NCBI GenBank assembly: GCA_910586585.1
Contig: CAJUKA010000003.1
Coordinates: 84,611-148,610, forward strand
Direction: 5' to 3'
Origin: an uncultured Lachnospiraceae bacterium
Lineage (GTDB): Bacteria > Bacillota > Clostridia > Lachnospirales > Lachnospiraceae
Length of the DNA stretch: 64,000 nucleotides
Every line of letters begins with the position of its first letter. The first letter of the stretch is position 1. The position numbers and the translations under genes were made by a program. This document shows positions 1-9,469 of the stretch, piece after piece. Under the pieces are notes generated by a model. That model ran no database searches, had not been told where the DNA came from, and worked only from the letters and a program-made list of their open reading frames with translations.

Positions 1-331
1 GCAGGTCTGCATCAATCGTGATGGTAAAGTCACAGTATTTTCGTGCATACATCATTCCTGCAAGAATTGCATTTTGATGTCCCTTGTTGTGCGCAAGCCG
101 AAGCCCCTTAACCTCCTCATGATTCTGGTACAAGTCTTTGATAATGCGCCATGTTCTGTCCTTCGACCCATCATCTACAAATACAATTTTACTTTTGTCT
201 GATACCATAGCTCTGCCTTGCAGCTCACGCAGCTTTTTAAGCAGCGCTGCGGCTGATGTCTCTAAAGCTTCCTCTTCATTATAACACGGAACTACAATAT
301 AGAGTATGCCATTTTGTCTATTGTTGTCCAT
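1..331 (-). CDS. Glycosyltransferase family 2, GtrB/DPM1-like (partial, 3' end off window)
   Basis: Only the N-terminal ~110 residues are in the window. They show the GT-A entry motif VVPCYNEEE (about residues 13-21), a VDDGSKDRTW motif, the GHQNAILAGM motif typical of polyprenyl-phosphate sugar synthases (GtrB/DPM1/ArnC type), and TITIDADL, the start of the catalytic DxD-like site. Such enzymes load a sugar from a nucleotide donor onto undecaprenyl phosphate on the inner membrane face. The ATG overlaps the last 14 bases of the upstream DUF6020 gene, so the two are translationally coupled. With the GtrII-like and DUF6020/DUF6311 membrane proteins just upstream, it most likely supplies the lipid-linked sugar for extracellular side-chain transfer. 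The exact sugar cannot be told. Confidence 0.88.
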   Translation of the reverse strand, partial: MDNNRQNGILYIVVPCYNEEEALETSAAALLKKLRELQGRAMVSDKSKIVFVDDGSKDRTWRIIKDLYQNHEEVKGLRLAHNKGHQNAILAGMMYARKYCDFTITIDADL

Positions 332-2177
332 TTATATCCGATCCTTTCCTTATCTGGGCCAGGATAAGTATCCCCAAAATTAACGGTATCATACACATTG
401 TAGGCAGTGCATATCTTATGCATGTATTGACCGGCGATATCAGACAGACCAAAATATTGACCGCTGCCGGAAGCGTAATCAAAAGTTCTTTATAATTCTT
501 TCTGCCAGCCAGATACAGCACTGCAAATACAATACACCATGTATAAAAACCGCATCGGTACAAAAGCCCTATGCCCGGAGCATATTCAAGTTTGCTCACC
601 TGCTCCAAAAGAAACCTTGCAGGGGCCAACGCTTCTATCTGGCGTGCCTCATGCAGTCCTTCTGTAAACATGTGCCTATCCATCTCATAAAAGCCGGTTC
701 CTTCCTTGTAAGGTCTTGCTTCCGGATAATAATATCCATAAGAACACTCCAAAAAAGTATTAAAATAGGAAAGCGGATGACGCAGAAACTGTGCAAACCA
801 CACTTTAAAATACGCATCTTTTATTGCAGCAAATTCGATGTTGGTTCCATCTGCCGAAGATGCTTCGCTGATGCGCAGACAGTTTTTAACCCAGTCTGCA
901 AGCTGCGGATTATACACTTCTACCAACTCATCATAATCAAACATTTTGTCAAGAAATTCTCTTTCCTCGTCTGTCACATCCTCTGGATAATCCTGACCGT
1001 ATTTTGCCGTCTGCTGAAACAGTATGCAGTACGTATCTTCTTTTGCTTCTAGGTTGATAACTCCCATCGCTGGATAAAGCACATTGTTGATAAGATATAT
1101 TATAACAAACATTGCGGCCAAAGCACATCCAAATATTAATTTTTTCTTGTTTTTGACGAGAATCAGAAGAACGGGCAGTGTAAATACCAGCACAAAAATA
1201 CCATTATTTCTTGTCTGTGTCATCAAAATTCCATACAAAAGCATCAAAAACAGATTGCGTTTCTTCTCCCAGAACAGCTCTGGCAAAACAACACAATCAA
1301 CAAGACTGACTGTAAACAAAAGGGTGAGCGGCCAATAAATCGTATCCTTGATCACTGTGACATCAAAAATACACCATACCGTAAATGCCCCATAGAACAA
1401 TAAGCCTCCCCATCGAATGCAATATGGAGTTTTCAGACGCTGAAACAGTACACATACTCTTGCAATCGCAAATGCAGAAAGCATCGTCTGCAAGACAGGG
1501 ATCAAAAACATTCCAAGATTAGGTATTCCCCATTCCTGCGAATAAAATGCAACTGCCCCATACAGGTAGCTAAGAAGTGGCGGATGATGGTTGGAAAACG
1601 TTTCTATGCCATAAAAATTACAAATCTGCGCTCCCCCATCCCATGACATCGAACAAGGAAAAAACGCAATCAGATACGGCAGTCTGCAAAGAAACACGAC
1701 AAGCATCACGCCCATTGTCACATGCTCTTCAAAAAGCCAGCAGGTAAGCTTTCCTGGTGTTTTTCTTTCCTCTTCTATTCTGCAAGTACTAGCATATTTG
1801 TCAAGCAGCATTCCCATATAGGAAACAAGTATGTAAAAAAACGGAACATAACCGATAAATAAAAGTCCTGCAAAGAACTCATACTTTAAGTCTGGTTCCG
1901 CATTCTGCGCCTTTCCAATTATCATAAACAACGCAAACAGCAAAGCTGTTATCAACGCACTCAGACGTTTTCGCTTATCCAAATCCGTCAGAATACGCTG
2001 CGCAATCCATACACGTCTGTAAACAAATGCCAACAGTATCAGTGCTGCAAGCTGTGGAATGCCGTCGCCGTTCAAAGCCATCGACAAATTTCCTGTTGAT
2101 TCCACATCTGCAAACAATGCCACTGTAGAAGCAGCAGCAAGCAGCAGTACCATCAGCTCTTTTGCAATTTTTTTCAT
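318..2177 (-). CDS. DUF6020-type polytopic membrane protein, putative GT-C glycosyltransferase
   Basis: A 619-residue protein with many hydrophobic segments along its whole length and no soluble enzyme domain. The motifs CSMSWDGGAQ, SNHHPPLLSYLYG and FDVTVIKDTIYWP (roughly residues 175-280) are of the kind found in GT-C enzymes, where acidic and His residues on the first outer loop act on lipid-linked sugars. The family is known to me as DUF6020 and has no assigned reaction. A close relative (same WD..., HHPP and VKDT motifs) is encoded at 29917-31794 on the other strand, so this locus has two. It starts 12 bases after the GtrII-like gene with a good ribosome site (GAGGAAGG). Function is inferred from architecture only. 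Confidence 0.8.
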   Translation of the reverse strand: MKKIAKELMVLLLAAASTVALFADVESTGNLSMALNGDGIPQLAALILLAFVYRRVWIAQRILTDLDKRKRLSALITALLFALFMIIGKAQNAEPDLKYEFFAGLLFIGYVPFFYILVSYMGMLLDKYASTCRIEEERKTPGKLTCWLFEEHVTMGVMLVVFLCRLPYLIAFFPCSMSWDGGAQICNFYGIETFSNHHPPLLSYLYGAVAFYSQEWGIPNLGMFLIPVLQTMLSAFAIARVCVLFQRLKTPYCIRWGGLLFYGAFTVWCIFDVTVIKDTIYWPLTLLFTVSLVDCVVLPELFWEKKRNLFLMLLYGILMTQTRNNGIFVLVFTLPVLLILVKNKKKLIFGCALAAMFVIIYLINNVLYPAMGVINLEAKEDTYCILFQQTAKYGQDYPEDVTDEEREFLDKMFDYDELVEVYNPQLADWVKNCLRISEASSADGTNIEFAAIKDAYFKVWFAQFLRHPLSYFNTFLECSYGYYYPEARPYKEGTGFYEMDRHMFTEGLHEARQIEALAPARFLLEQVSKLEYAPGIGLLYRCGFYTWCIVFAVLYLAGRKNYKELLITLPAAVNILVCLISPVNTCIRYALPTMCMIPLILGILILAQIRKGSDINGQQ

Positions 2178-2189
2178 TGATTCCTTCCT

Positions 2190-3761
2190 CTATTCGCACA
2201 TCTTGACAACCCAGATATCATCAAATTTCCGAACACAGCCATCCTTCGGATATGCTGGCATTTTCTGATATTGTTGTGTCTCCATAATCGCTTCTTTGTC
2301 AGAAAAACTCAAGTCCGCCATATCGTATCCAATAAACATTTTGATAAAATTGTCTCTTACGCTTGTAGTAATCAGTCCATTTTCCAACGCAACGCCATCC
2401 AGCACCCGCAAATCTTCTTCCCCAAGAATACTAACCTCCACGCTGCTTGGATTGTCAATATAATGAAATTCTCCAAGTATCTCTATCGAATCACCCTCTT
2501 CAAATCCCTCGGTATTTTCCACCATAACAAGCACACGGTTAAAATACTGCTGTACGCGCTCAGTAGCAAAATTTGTTCTCAAATATGCACGATTGGTCAA
2601 CAAATAATCGGTATAGCTGCTGACAAACATTGTCGCGATTGTCACAAAAACAGCCACATATCTGACTGCATTTTTCCATTTGATTGCAGTCGGGCTCACA
2701 TGCCAGTCTTCCATACAGTACTCAAGAAGCGCGAGCACTAGAATATAAATCAGGGCATATGCATACAGCATCAGCATTGAATAGCTTACCTCTGGCGCCA
2801 TAAAATAAATAAACGCTGCTGCAAGCGGCACAAATCCACAAAATACAATTAACAGCGCAAAGGTTAATACATCCTTGTACAGCTTTCTTGAAACTACGAG
2901 ATAACAAAACAACACGATTGCAAGAATGCAGGTGATAATATTGGCAGTCTGCGCAGTGCTGCTTACAAACGCAAATGGCTTCCACAAAAAATACTCCAAA
3001 AATCTCTTGTAGCAACGCGCTATCAATATTGGCATCTCTCCCAATGCAATCTTTCCCATATTTCCGACACCACCATAAGTTTCATTGTCAAGATTGGGAT
3101 AAATCAGATGGGAAAGCTTCATATATATCAGCACACAAATTCCCAGAATCAAAACACAAACGATTCCTTTTTTGATCATCTGAGGAAATGTTTTGCCATG
3201 AAATATATCTGCTATCATTCCCATCAGCATCAAAGTGATTGCAAAACTGATGTAACTTTGATAGATGCCAAGCACACAGATAAGAGCGATACTACATGGA
3301 ATCCACCCATATTTGTACTTTCTAAGCAAATAAACCGCCAGGCACACCAAAAGAATCCCAATTCCTGAAGTATGCGCCATAAACATAAAGGTCATTGTGC
3401 TTATCACACTCGGAAAGGTCATCAACACTGCTGGTACAAGAACAGCTCCCGTTGTACTTTTGATCTGTACAATCTCCAGAATCAGACATGCTGAAACAGC
3501 AAGGCAAAAAAGAAATAAAAAGCCATGCACCGCTGGAATACTATATTTGCCTCCCAAAGGATGGATATATTTCAAAAACCATCTTCCAAGGTAATCCCCG
3601 CTGCCGCAAGATCCCATATTATTTGCATCATCCCAGTTCAAAAACTTGTGCGAGAGCATATAAAAATGCGTCAGCCATCCTATTATAACGCCTGACACAA
3701 AGCAAATTCTGGTATGCTTTGGTATTTTTTTATGAAATTGCGCAAGTAAGTCAAAATTCAT
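2190..3761 (-). CDS. GtrII-like glucosyltransferase family membrane protein
   Basis: About 523 residues with repeated hydrophobic spans. An early outer-loop motif, FLNWDDANNMGSCG, is followed by GRWFLKYI and a long run of membrane helices with ALICVLGIYQSYISFA. This is the pattern of the Glucos_trans_II (GtrII) family, which moves a glucosyl group from undecaprenyl-phosphate-glucose onto a surface polymer outside the cell. An in-frame TTG at 3809 exists, but the ATG at 3761 is preferred because GAGAGG lies 12 bases before it and the longer form would overlap the upstream gene. The nearby GtrB-like GT2 fits as donor-maker. The true sugar is unknown. Confidence 0.75.
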   Translation of the reverse strand: MNFDLLAQFHKKIPKHTRICFVSGVIIGWLTHFYMLSHKFLNWDDANNMGSCGSGDYLGRWFLKYIHPLGGKYSIPAVHGFLFLFCLAVSACLILEIVQIKSTTGAVLVPAVLMTFPSVISTMTFMFMAHTSGIGILLVCLAVYLLRKYKYGWIPCSIALICVLGIYQSYISFAITLMLMGMIADIFHGKTFPQMIKKGIVCVLILGICVLIYMKLSHLIYPNLDNETYGGVGNMGKIALGEMPILIARCYKRFLEYFLWKPFAFVSSTAQTANIITCILAIVLFCYLVVSRKLYKDVLTFALLIVFCGFVPLAAAFIYFMAPEVSYSMLMLYAYALIYILVLALLEYCMEDWHVSPTAIKWKNAVRYVAVFVTIATMFVSSYTDYLLTNRAYLRTNFATERVQQYFNRVLVMVENTEGFEEGDSIEILGEFHYIDNPSSVEVSILGEEDLRVLDGVALENGLITTSVRDNFIKMFIGYDMADLSFSDKEAIMETQQYQKMPAYPKDGCVRKFDDIWVVKMCE

Positions 3762-3798
3762 CAAAATGCGATACCTCTCATTCCAGTTCTCTTTTGAT

Positions 3799-5463
3799 TT
3801 ATAGTACAAACGTAGTGCCTACGATATAGCCGTCTGCTTCATATAACTGCAGACCCAGATCTTTTGGATCGTATCTGTCATTGTCGTTATCAACGGTTCG
3901 AAACAAATAAACACAGTCATCACTTAAGTTTTCCACACTATTTTTCGTGTTCTCATGGATATTCAGCGGCCTGGCAAAATAATACGTGTTCATTGTCATA
4001 TCATGATCCAGTGCATATTTTGCAATATGCATCATCTCATAATTGTCAAAGTTTATGGATACCCAAACTACATGCTTCACAGTCCCTGCTTCTGCCACCC
4101 GCTCCCAAACCTCTGACTGAAGCGGTGATTCATAGATTTTCTTCTGGGCATATTCTTTCTGCAGATTGCCCAGCTTCACACTCAAATCAAATACCTGCAC
4201 CAGCACACAAACTGCCAGCACTGCGCGAAAACGCTTCCCTGCTATCCTATTTTCCTTCGCAAGTCTGTCACAGCACACAATGACGCCAATAAAAATCAGA
4301 TAACACACTGGCCAGACAATTCTTCCTGTCGATCGGAAAATCGACCAGATCCGATAGAGTGTACTGCTATATGGAAACGAAAAAATAAGCTTGTCATTGA
4401 ATGTTACCTGGGGCGATGCCGCAAATAAAATGAGTCCCAGCGCCATCAAAAGATACACCACGCCATAAAGCAAAACATTTGTATGAAGCTTTAATTTTTT
4501 AATGGTTATCCGCAGCAGCAGATACCACAGTGACACAAGTATCAAAACAAAAATCCCAAGCCCCAGATAAGCAAATCCCTCATACTGTCCATCTGCATAA
4601 GTCAGAAGTGGCTCAAAGATTCTCGAATATCCTTTTGCATTGAAAAATCCATTCAGATTAAAACTGCACTCTCCAAGCCCGTCTCCGCCGGCCTCTGCCC
4701 CTGTCGAAAATCCGCCAAGAAGCCAAGTCGCCGCAAACAAACCTACTGCAAAGGCTACGCCTGGAAGCATATAATCCAATTTTAACCGGTGTTCTTTTGC
4801 AAATCCACGTATCAGGCTGCACAAAATATATCCACCTAAAAACATACCACACATCGGCAGATAATACAAATGAATTGATGCGATTAGCGCTCCCAATATT
4901 CCCCAATATAGAGAAGTCTGCCTCACATTCCGATAACTTTTTCCATGTTTAACAAATAAATATATTGCTGCCAGAATCAGCCAGTGTCCGCCAAGCGCCG
5001 TATGGCGGAACATTTTTTCTATCACCGTCGGCGACAAAATAAAAAAAATACTGCCTGCCATGCTGCAGAATTTCCCAACACGCAGCGTTCTTAATATTTT
5101 AACGGAAAAATATCCCTGAAGCATAAAACTAAGTATTCCCCACCACCCAAAATACTGAAATGTATCGGGCAGAATGGGTGAAAGCAGTTTAAAAAATACT
5201 GCAAAAAGCGGAATCGAATCTGTAAAGATAACAGACGAATAAGACGGATAAGCAAGCTGATCCGTCAGTCCAATCGGAAACGTCCAGTTTCCTCTTCTAT
5301 AAAAGCACCAGCCAAGATAATGTTGTGTTAAGTCTCCCTGAGACAACAGCCATGCATCATAGGCCGGATTCAAAATATGGGTGCCGTAGAGCAGTACAAA
5401 AACTACTGCTCCCAAAACAGCAGCCATCAGAAAATATAGTTTGTCTGCCAAATCTGTTCTCAC
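3799..5463 (-). CDS. DUF6311-type polytopic membrane protein, putative GT-C transferase
   Basis: A 554-residue integral membrane protein with about a dozen hydrophobic stretches. The first outer loop carries GDLTQHYLGWCFYRR and FPIGLTDQLAYPSYSS (residues about 43-75), characteristic of the family known as DUF6311 and similar in layout to YfhO/GT-C sugar transferases. The C-terminal ~110 residues form a small soluble, probably extracellular, domain. The start is a GTG with GGGG about 9 bases upstream; no better ATG exists in frame. The gene sits between a GT9 and the GtrII-like gene in the glycopolymer operon. A role in extracytoplasmic sugar or phosphosugar transfer is inference from fold and context. 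Confidence 0.72.
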   Translation of the reverse strand: MRTDLADKLYFLMAAVLGAVVFVLLYGTHILNPAYDAWLLSQGDLTQHYLGWCFYRRGNWTFPIGLTDQLAYPSYSSVIFTDSIPLFAVFFKLLSPILPDTFQYFGWWGILSFMLQGYFSVKILRTLRVGKFCSMAGSIFFILSPTVIEKMFRHTALGGHWLILAAIYLFVKHGKSYRNVRQTSLYWGILGALIASIHLYYLPMCGMFLGGYILCSLIRGFAKEHRLKLDYMLPGVAFAVGLFAATWLLGGFSTGAEAGGDGLGECSFNLNGFFNAKGYSRIFEPLLTYADGQYEGFAYLGLGIFVLILVSLWYLLLRITIKKLKLHTNVLLYGVVYLLMALGLILFAASPQVTFNDKLIFSFPYSSTLYRIWSIFRSTGRIVWPVCYLIFIGVIVCCDRLAKENRIAGKRFRAVLAVCVLVQVFDLSVKLGNLQKEYAQKKIYESPLQSEVWERVAEAGTVKHVVWVSINFDNYEMMHIAKYALDHDMTMNTYYFARPLNIHENTKNSVENLSDDCVYLFRTVDNDNDRYDPKDLGLQLYEADGYIVGTTFVL

Positions 5464-5509
5464 CCATTCACCCCGCTTTTACATTTTATCATATCAGACA
5501 CAAACATTG

Positions 5510-6703
5510 TCAAATCTGTTCTATGACTTGCTTTACAGATACATTTTCAATACAAAGATGACGACCTGTTGTGAGCAAATGTTTTTTACATGCTTGTGTC
5601 ATCGTGCCACGTGCACATCCCGCACAGCTCATCCCTGCATGGCACACAATAATCGGCTCATGCCCCGCACAGTCCCGTTCGCAGCGGTAAGGAAGAAAAC
5701 GACCATATGCGAACTCGCCCAAAATACAAATCCCTTTGGTATTCACTGCCGCCGCAAAATGAATTCCGCTTGTATCATTGCCGACAAACAATTTCGCATG
5801 TCGTATAACCTCTGCCAGTTCAAGCAGCGATGTCTTTCCAAAATAATTGTGCACTCTGTCCTTTTGAGCAGAATGTCCCATCGCTTTTATAAAACGTTCA
5901 TATAAATAAGCTTCCTCACTGCTTCCACACAGATAAATATCCCAATCCTTTTGTTTGATAAGGTATTTCCCCACCTTGGCAAACCGTTCAATCGGCCACA
6001 TCTTTTTTTCTGAACTTGCGCCTGGAAAAAGCACTGCATAGGACTTCTCTGGAAGAATCCCTTCCTCTATACAAGAAGGCAGAAGTGTAGGATACCCTGC
6101 CATAAAATCATGGCCCAAACCGCGGATAAACCGTGCATTGCGCTCTAGCTCCATCAAATCCTCTTCTCCAGAAGGAATTAATTTATCATAAATTTTATCC
6201 AATCTTTTGCGAACCCAGCCAAAAGTAAGGTATCTGCTCAAATTTTCTCTGGATTCATCCGCCACAAATCCTATCTTTTCATCTGCCGGAATGGAACAGG
6301 CCAAAATATCCATATCAACGGTCCTAGAATATGCTGGCTGCAGCAGCACATTGCAGTTTTGCTTTTGCAATATGCGCAAAACTTCTTTTTTATAGGAATT
6401 ATCTGCCTCAAATTTCTTGTTTTTTATCGCAATAATACGGTCAAAAAATCCTGTATGCTCCGCAATTTCTTCACATGCTGTATTGCAGATTAACGTGATA
6501 TTGTAGTTTGGATAACATTCCCGATATTGCGATGCACTGTCAAGCCAAATCAGAAAATCCCCGATTGCATCTATTTTAATGACTACTATTTTTCCCGAAA
6601 CTGTATTTTGCGGTCTTTGGTTTTTGATACAAAGAACGCGAAACTGTGACAACCATATATTTGCCCACCTCTTTATTTTTTCCAGCTTATTCTGCCATGT
6701 CAT
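5510..6703 (-). CDS. Glycosyltransferase family 9 (heptosyltransferase-like)
   Basis: About 397 residues with the GT9 GT-B layout. The N-terminal lobe has VVIKIDAIGDFLIWLDSA (around residue 40); the C-terminal lobe has VLFPGASSEKKMWP and the donor-site signature FVGNDTSGIHFAAA. The C-terminal ~80 residues hold eight cysteines, including CHAGMSCAGC, a cluster of unknown use seen in some GT9 proteins. GT9 includes the ADP-heptose transferases WaaC/WaaF. Because this locus encodes a full ADP-heptose route (gmhA, hldE halves, hldD, gmhB), this is the best candidate for the heptosyl transferase. ATG 6703 is chosen because GGAGG lies 5 bases upstream; an earlier GTG at 6715 overlaps that site. Confidence 0.85.
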   Translation of the reverse strand: MTWQNKLEKIKRWANIWLSQFRVLCIKNQRPQNTVSGKIVVIKIDAIGDFLIWLDSASQYRECYPNYNITLICNTACEEIAEHTGFFDRIIAIKNKKFEADNSYKKEVLRILQKQNCNVLLQPAYSRTVDMDILACSIPADEKIGFVADESRENLSRYLTFGWVRKRLDKIYDKLIPSGEEDLMELERNARFIRGLGHDFMAGYPTLLPSCIEEGILPEKSYAVLFPGASSEKKMWPIERFAKVGKYLIKQKDWDIYLCGSSEEAYLYERFIKAMGHSAQKDRVHNYFGKTSLLELAEVIRHAKLFVGNDTSGIHFAAAVNTKGICILGEFAYGRFLPYRCERDCAGHEPIIVCHAGMSCAGCARGTMTQACKKHLLTTGRHLCIENVSVKQVIEQI

Positions 6704-6716
6704 ACCAACCTCCACA

Positions 6717-6733
6717 CCGCAGCTTTGCTGCGG
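6717..6733. repeat. Short perfect hairpin between GT9 and gmhB
   Basis: CCGCAGC and GCTGCGG flank a three-base loop in the 57-base spacer between gmhB and the GT9 gene. There is no T run after it on the minus strand, so it is more likely an mRNA stability or processing hairpin, or a small intergenic palindrome, than a terminator. Confidence 0.6.
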
Positions 6734-6760
6734 CTCAAAGAAACGCTTAGGAACAGTTCC

Positions 6761-7285
6761 TTACATTATTTGCTGTACAAAATCATTCAAATCTTTGTAT
6801 ATATGCCCTTGGTATTTTTCCTGCAATTCGTCAGAAACTGCATGACCGCTCAATACCAGCCCATATTTGCATCCCGCATGAATCGCAGTTAGAACATCTG
6901 TTTCCTTATCCCCCACCATATAAGATTCCTCCAAAGAGATATCAAAATCTGACACAGCCTGATTTATCAGCCCTGTTTTTGGCTTTCTGCACTGGCAGTT
7001 GTCTTGTTCTATATGGGGACAATAATAAAATCTATCTATTTGTGCATTATGTTCTCTTAATCGTTCATTCATATATTGATGTAGTACTTCTACATCCTGT
7101 GGCGGATAATACCCTCTGCCGATACCAGACTGATTGGAAATCACAATCAGTTTATAACCCATCTGTTTCAGCTTCGACAGTGCAGCCGGAACGCCTTCAA
7201 TAAATACAAGGCGATTCGTTTCGTGCAGATAATCAACATCTACATTAATCGTCCCATCTCTGTCAAGAAAAATTGCTTTGTTCAT
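6761..7285 (-). CDS. gmhB: D-glycero-D-manno-heptose-1,7-bisphosphate 7-phosphatase
   Basis: A 174-residue HAD-family hydrolase. Motif I is FLDRDGTIN (nucleophile and acid-base Asp at residues 8 and 10). Motif II is in VISNQSGIGRG. A CPH...CQCRKP zinc-loop (around residues 90-105) and VGDKETDVLTA with the metal-binding Asp follow. This is the GmhB subfamily, which removes the C7 phosphate of D-glycero-D-manno-heptose 1,7-bisphosphate before nucleotidylation. ATG 7285 has AGGAAA 9 bases upstream and is preferred over an ATG six codons earlier. It is separated from the other heptose genes (22.6-25.7 kb) but lies in the same operon direction, which completes the ADP-heptose pathway. Confidence 0.92.
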   Translation of the reverse strand: MNKAIFLDRDGTINVDVDYLHETNRLVFIEGVPAALSKLKQMGYKLIVISNQSGIGRGYYPPQDVEVLHQYMNERLREHNAQIDRFYYCPHIEQDNCQCRKPKTGLINQAVSDFDISLEESYMVGDKETDVLTAIHAGCKYGLVLSGHAVSDELQEKYQGHIYKDLNDFVQQIM

Positions 7286-7344
7286 ATTTCTTTTTCCTAT
7301 CATCTAAAACGGTTCCCGCCAAAAACACAGATTCACCGCAAATA

Positions 7345-9447
7345 TTACTGATAAACAGCCTCTTTGACAGACCAGTTCTCAAGTTCTGCCGCATGACCAT
7401 GAATCATAAATTGGATCGTATGACCACCATAAATATCTATATATGTTCTCTCGTAGCGTTCATTGTCTTGTATTTCTTCAAATGTCTTTCCATATCCGTC
7501 ATACTCTGCACCAAATGCCTGCAAAATAGTTGGCAAAAGCTGCTTTTGTGAAACGGGTGCATCGCTGATTTCCATTTGTTCATGATGTTCCTTCAGACTT
7601 TTTACCAGAAAAATTGGACGTGATGTCTTGTCAGGCTGCCCGCTATTCTGTTCAGAATCCAAAATGTTTCCCTGTCCATGATCTGCCGTTATAATAATTG
7701 TAGCATCGTCGTATTTTCCTAGTGTTTTCAACCGCTCCAGATATTCATAAACGATTTTCAGGCTGCCGCGGGCTTGCGATTCCAGAGTAACTTCCCTGCC
7801 TGTTGCATCATATTTCATATCATCAGAAAGATAAAAAGGTGCATGAGGCCCCCTCATATGATAAAACCGAAACACACTATCTGTACCTTCTTGTATCATC
7901 AATCCATCTTCCAAAAGGCGATTGTAAAACAATAAGTCATTATGGATACTCCATATATTTTTGGCTCCAGCCATATCATTGATTTCATCCGAATAATATT
8001 CATATGATGGCTTTATCACAAATGGCATCACTTTATACATTGATGTTTTTAACATTGTAGCATATGTTTGGGCAAAGTGATATTTCCGTGTGACAGAATC
8101 CGAATAATTCTCAATCTCTTTATAAACAGACTCTGACAACAGTGGCAAGTCTGTATAAATTCCTATTTTGACCCCCTTTTGTGCAATCCGATTCAGTGCA
8201 TCGCTATTCTGATAAGCATATGAAAGATAGTTTCCCTGTTGCTCGTCCCATTTTGTGCCTGTCAGCATATATGGAATTGCAGTATCTGTATGCGCAAACT
8301 GGGACGTTCCATTTCGATAGAACGTAAAATCTGACAACGGTTCTACGATTGTAGGATCTTCGTCATACAACGCTTCAAACCAACTGCTGTCAAAATTATC
8401 GAGCACAAACACCAGCACATTATTTTCCCATCCAATCTCCAAAGATCCTTGTGTCGTAAGCGCTGCACTCTTATTATTTTCCCCAAAATCCGCTGTTATA
8501 ATCAGCCATCCTAATGTTGCCACTTGAATAAGTACTATATAAATGCACAAGCCCTTACAGATATTTCGGATTGTTTTGTTATGGTATGCACCTGCAATCA
8601 CAACACCTATAATGAGCAACCAAATTCCTACATTGACAATCTGAACCAGAATTGGCCAGGTTTGCTGCTCTCCATTCATTGCTGCAAGTGCGCCATTCAA
8701 AAACAAATTTTGCACATATCCTGCACAGCTTATCCCTGCTATAGCAAGATACCAAATGCGAAACAGGCTTTTGGGTAGAAATGCGGCGCCTGTCAATGCA
8801 ATGAGTACTCCCATCAAAACACTTCCAAGCAAACAAATCAAAAAAAATGGGAGAAATCCTGCGCTAAATTCCTCTGAATTACTTAAGAACAGTTCATTTG
8901 GAAGAAAAATCCCTGTCATCACCACCCACGCACAAATGCAGGGAAACGCATCCCACAAATACTTTTTTAGTTTCTGCTTTTCAATATATTCGATTTCTCC
9001 ATAAAAAATAAAACTATAAGCCACGCTCCCAAGCATACATAGCACAAAAAGAAGACAATAAGCCACATTGCTAATCTTCCCAGATAAAATAAATGCCGCA
9101 GGCATCACTAGCACCCAAAGAAAATCAAACACTGCGACAATGCAGCGCGCCCTCTTAGCAAACAGCAGCAAAAATAAAACAGGTGCCACCACACATACCG
9201 CAATCAATGGAATTCCATAGTGAATATATGTGGAAATCTCTGCATCCCAAAAACTTTCCATCAAAGTGTTTCGTATACTTCCCAGACACAGCTTGACTGC
9301 GGACAGCAAAAAGTAATTCAATGCAAAGAAAAATACAATGGACTTCAGCCCATAACGTACAATACTTTCTCCTTTTTGCCTTCTGTCTGAAAAAATCAGT
9401 ATACATCCTGAAATAATCGCAAAAACAAAAATATAAAGCAAAATCAT
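7345..9447 (-). CDS. LtaS/sulfatase-fold membrane phosphotransferase, paralogue 1
   Basis: A 700-residue protein. About 330 residues of membrane helices come first, then an extracellular alkaline-phosphatase-superfamily domain. Visible motifs are NNVLVFVLDNFD (metal-ligand Asp, near residue 350), TDTAIPYMLTGT (candidate Thr nucleophile), RFYHMRGPHAPF (His ligand) and TIIITADHGQ (Asp-His metal site, near residue 600). This is the order found in LtaS and phosphoethanolamine transferases. It probably transfers a phospho- or phosphonate-containing group from a lipid donor to the surface polymer. Two paralogues, at 19384 and 25752, share these motifs and even the membrane-part motif NELxL. It precedes the GmhB gene and follows the CotH/VTC/DUF4956 trio. 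Confidence 0.82.
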   Translation of the reverse strand: MILLYIFVFAIISGCILIFSDRRQKGESIVRYGLKSIVFFFALNYFLLSAVKLCLGSIRNTLMESFWDAEISTYIHYGIPLIAVCVVAPVLFLLLFAKRARCIVAVFDFLWVLVMPAAFILSGKISNVAYCLLFVLCMLGSVAYSFIFYGEIEYIEKQKLKKYLWDAFPCICAWVVMTGIFLPNELFLSNSEEFSAGFLPFFLICLLGSVLMGVLIALTGAAFLPKSLFRIWYLAIAGISCAGYVQNLFLNGALAAMNGEQQTWPILVQIVNVGIWLLIIGVVIAGAYHNKTIRNICKGLCIYIVLIQVATLGWLIITADFGENNKSAALTTQGSLEIGWENNVLVFVLDNFDSSWFEALYDEDPTIVEPLSDFTFYRNGTSQFAHTDTAIPYMLTGTKWDEQQGNYLSYAYQNSDALNRIAQKGVKIGIYTDLPLLSESVYKEIENYSDSVTRKYHFAQTYATMLKTSMYKVMPFVIKPSYEYYSDEINDMAGAKNIWSIHNDLLFYNRLLEDGLMIQEGTDSVFRFYHMRGPHAPFYLSDDMKYDATGREVTLESQARGSLKIVYEYLERLKTLGKYDDATIIITADHGQGNILDSEQNSGQPDKTSRPIFLVKSLKEHHEQMEISDAPVSQKQLLPTILQAFGAEYDGYGKTFEEIQDNERYERTYIDIYGGHTIQFMIHGHAAELENWSVKEAVYQ

Positions 9448-9469
9448 CGTTGATTTTCCTCTCTTTTTC

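Noticed and set aside
318..5463. Opposite-strand open frames of 60-150 codons across the membrane-protein genes
   Set aside because: They are complements of hydrophobic, AT-rich coding sequence, lack ribosome sites and lie wholly within well-supported genes.
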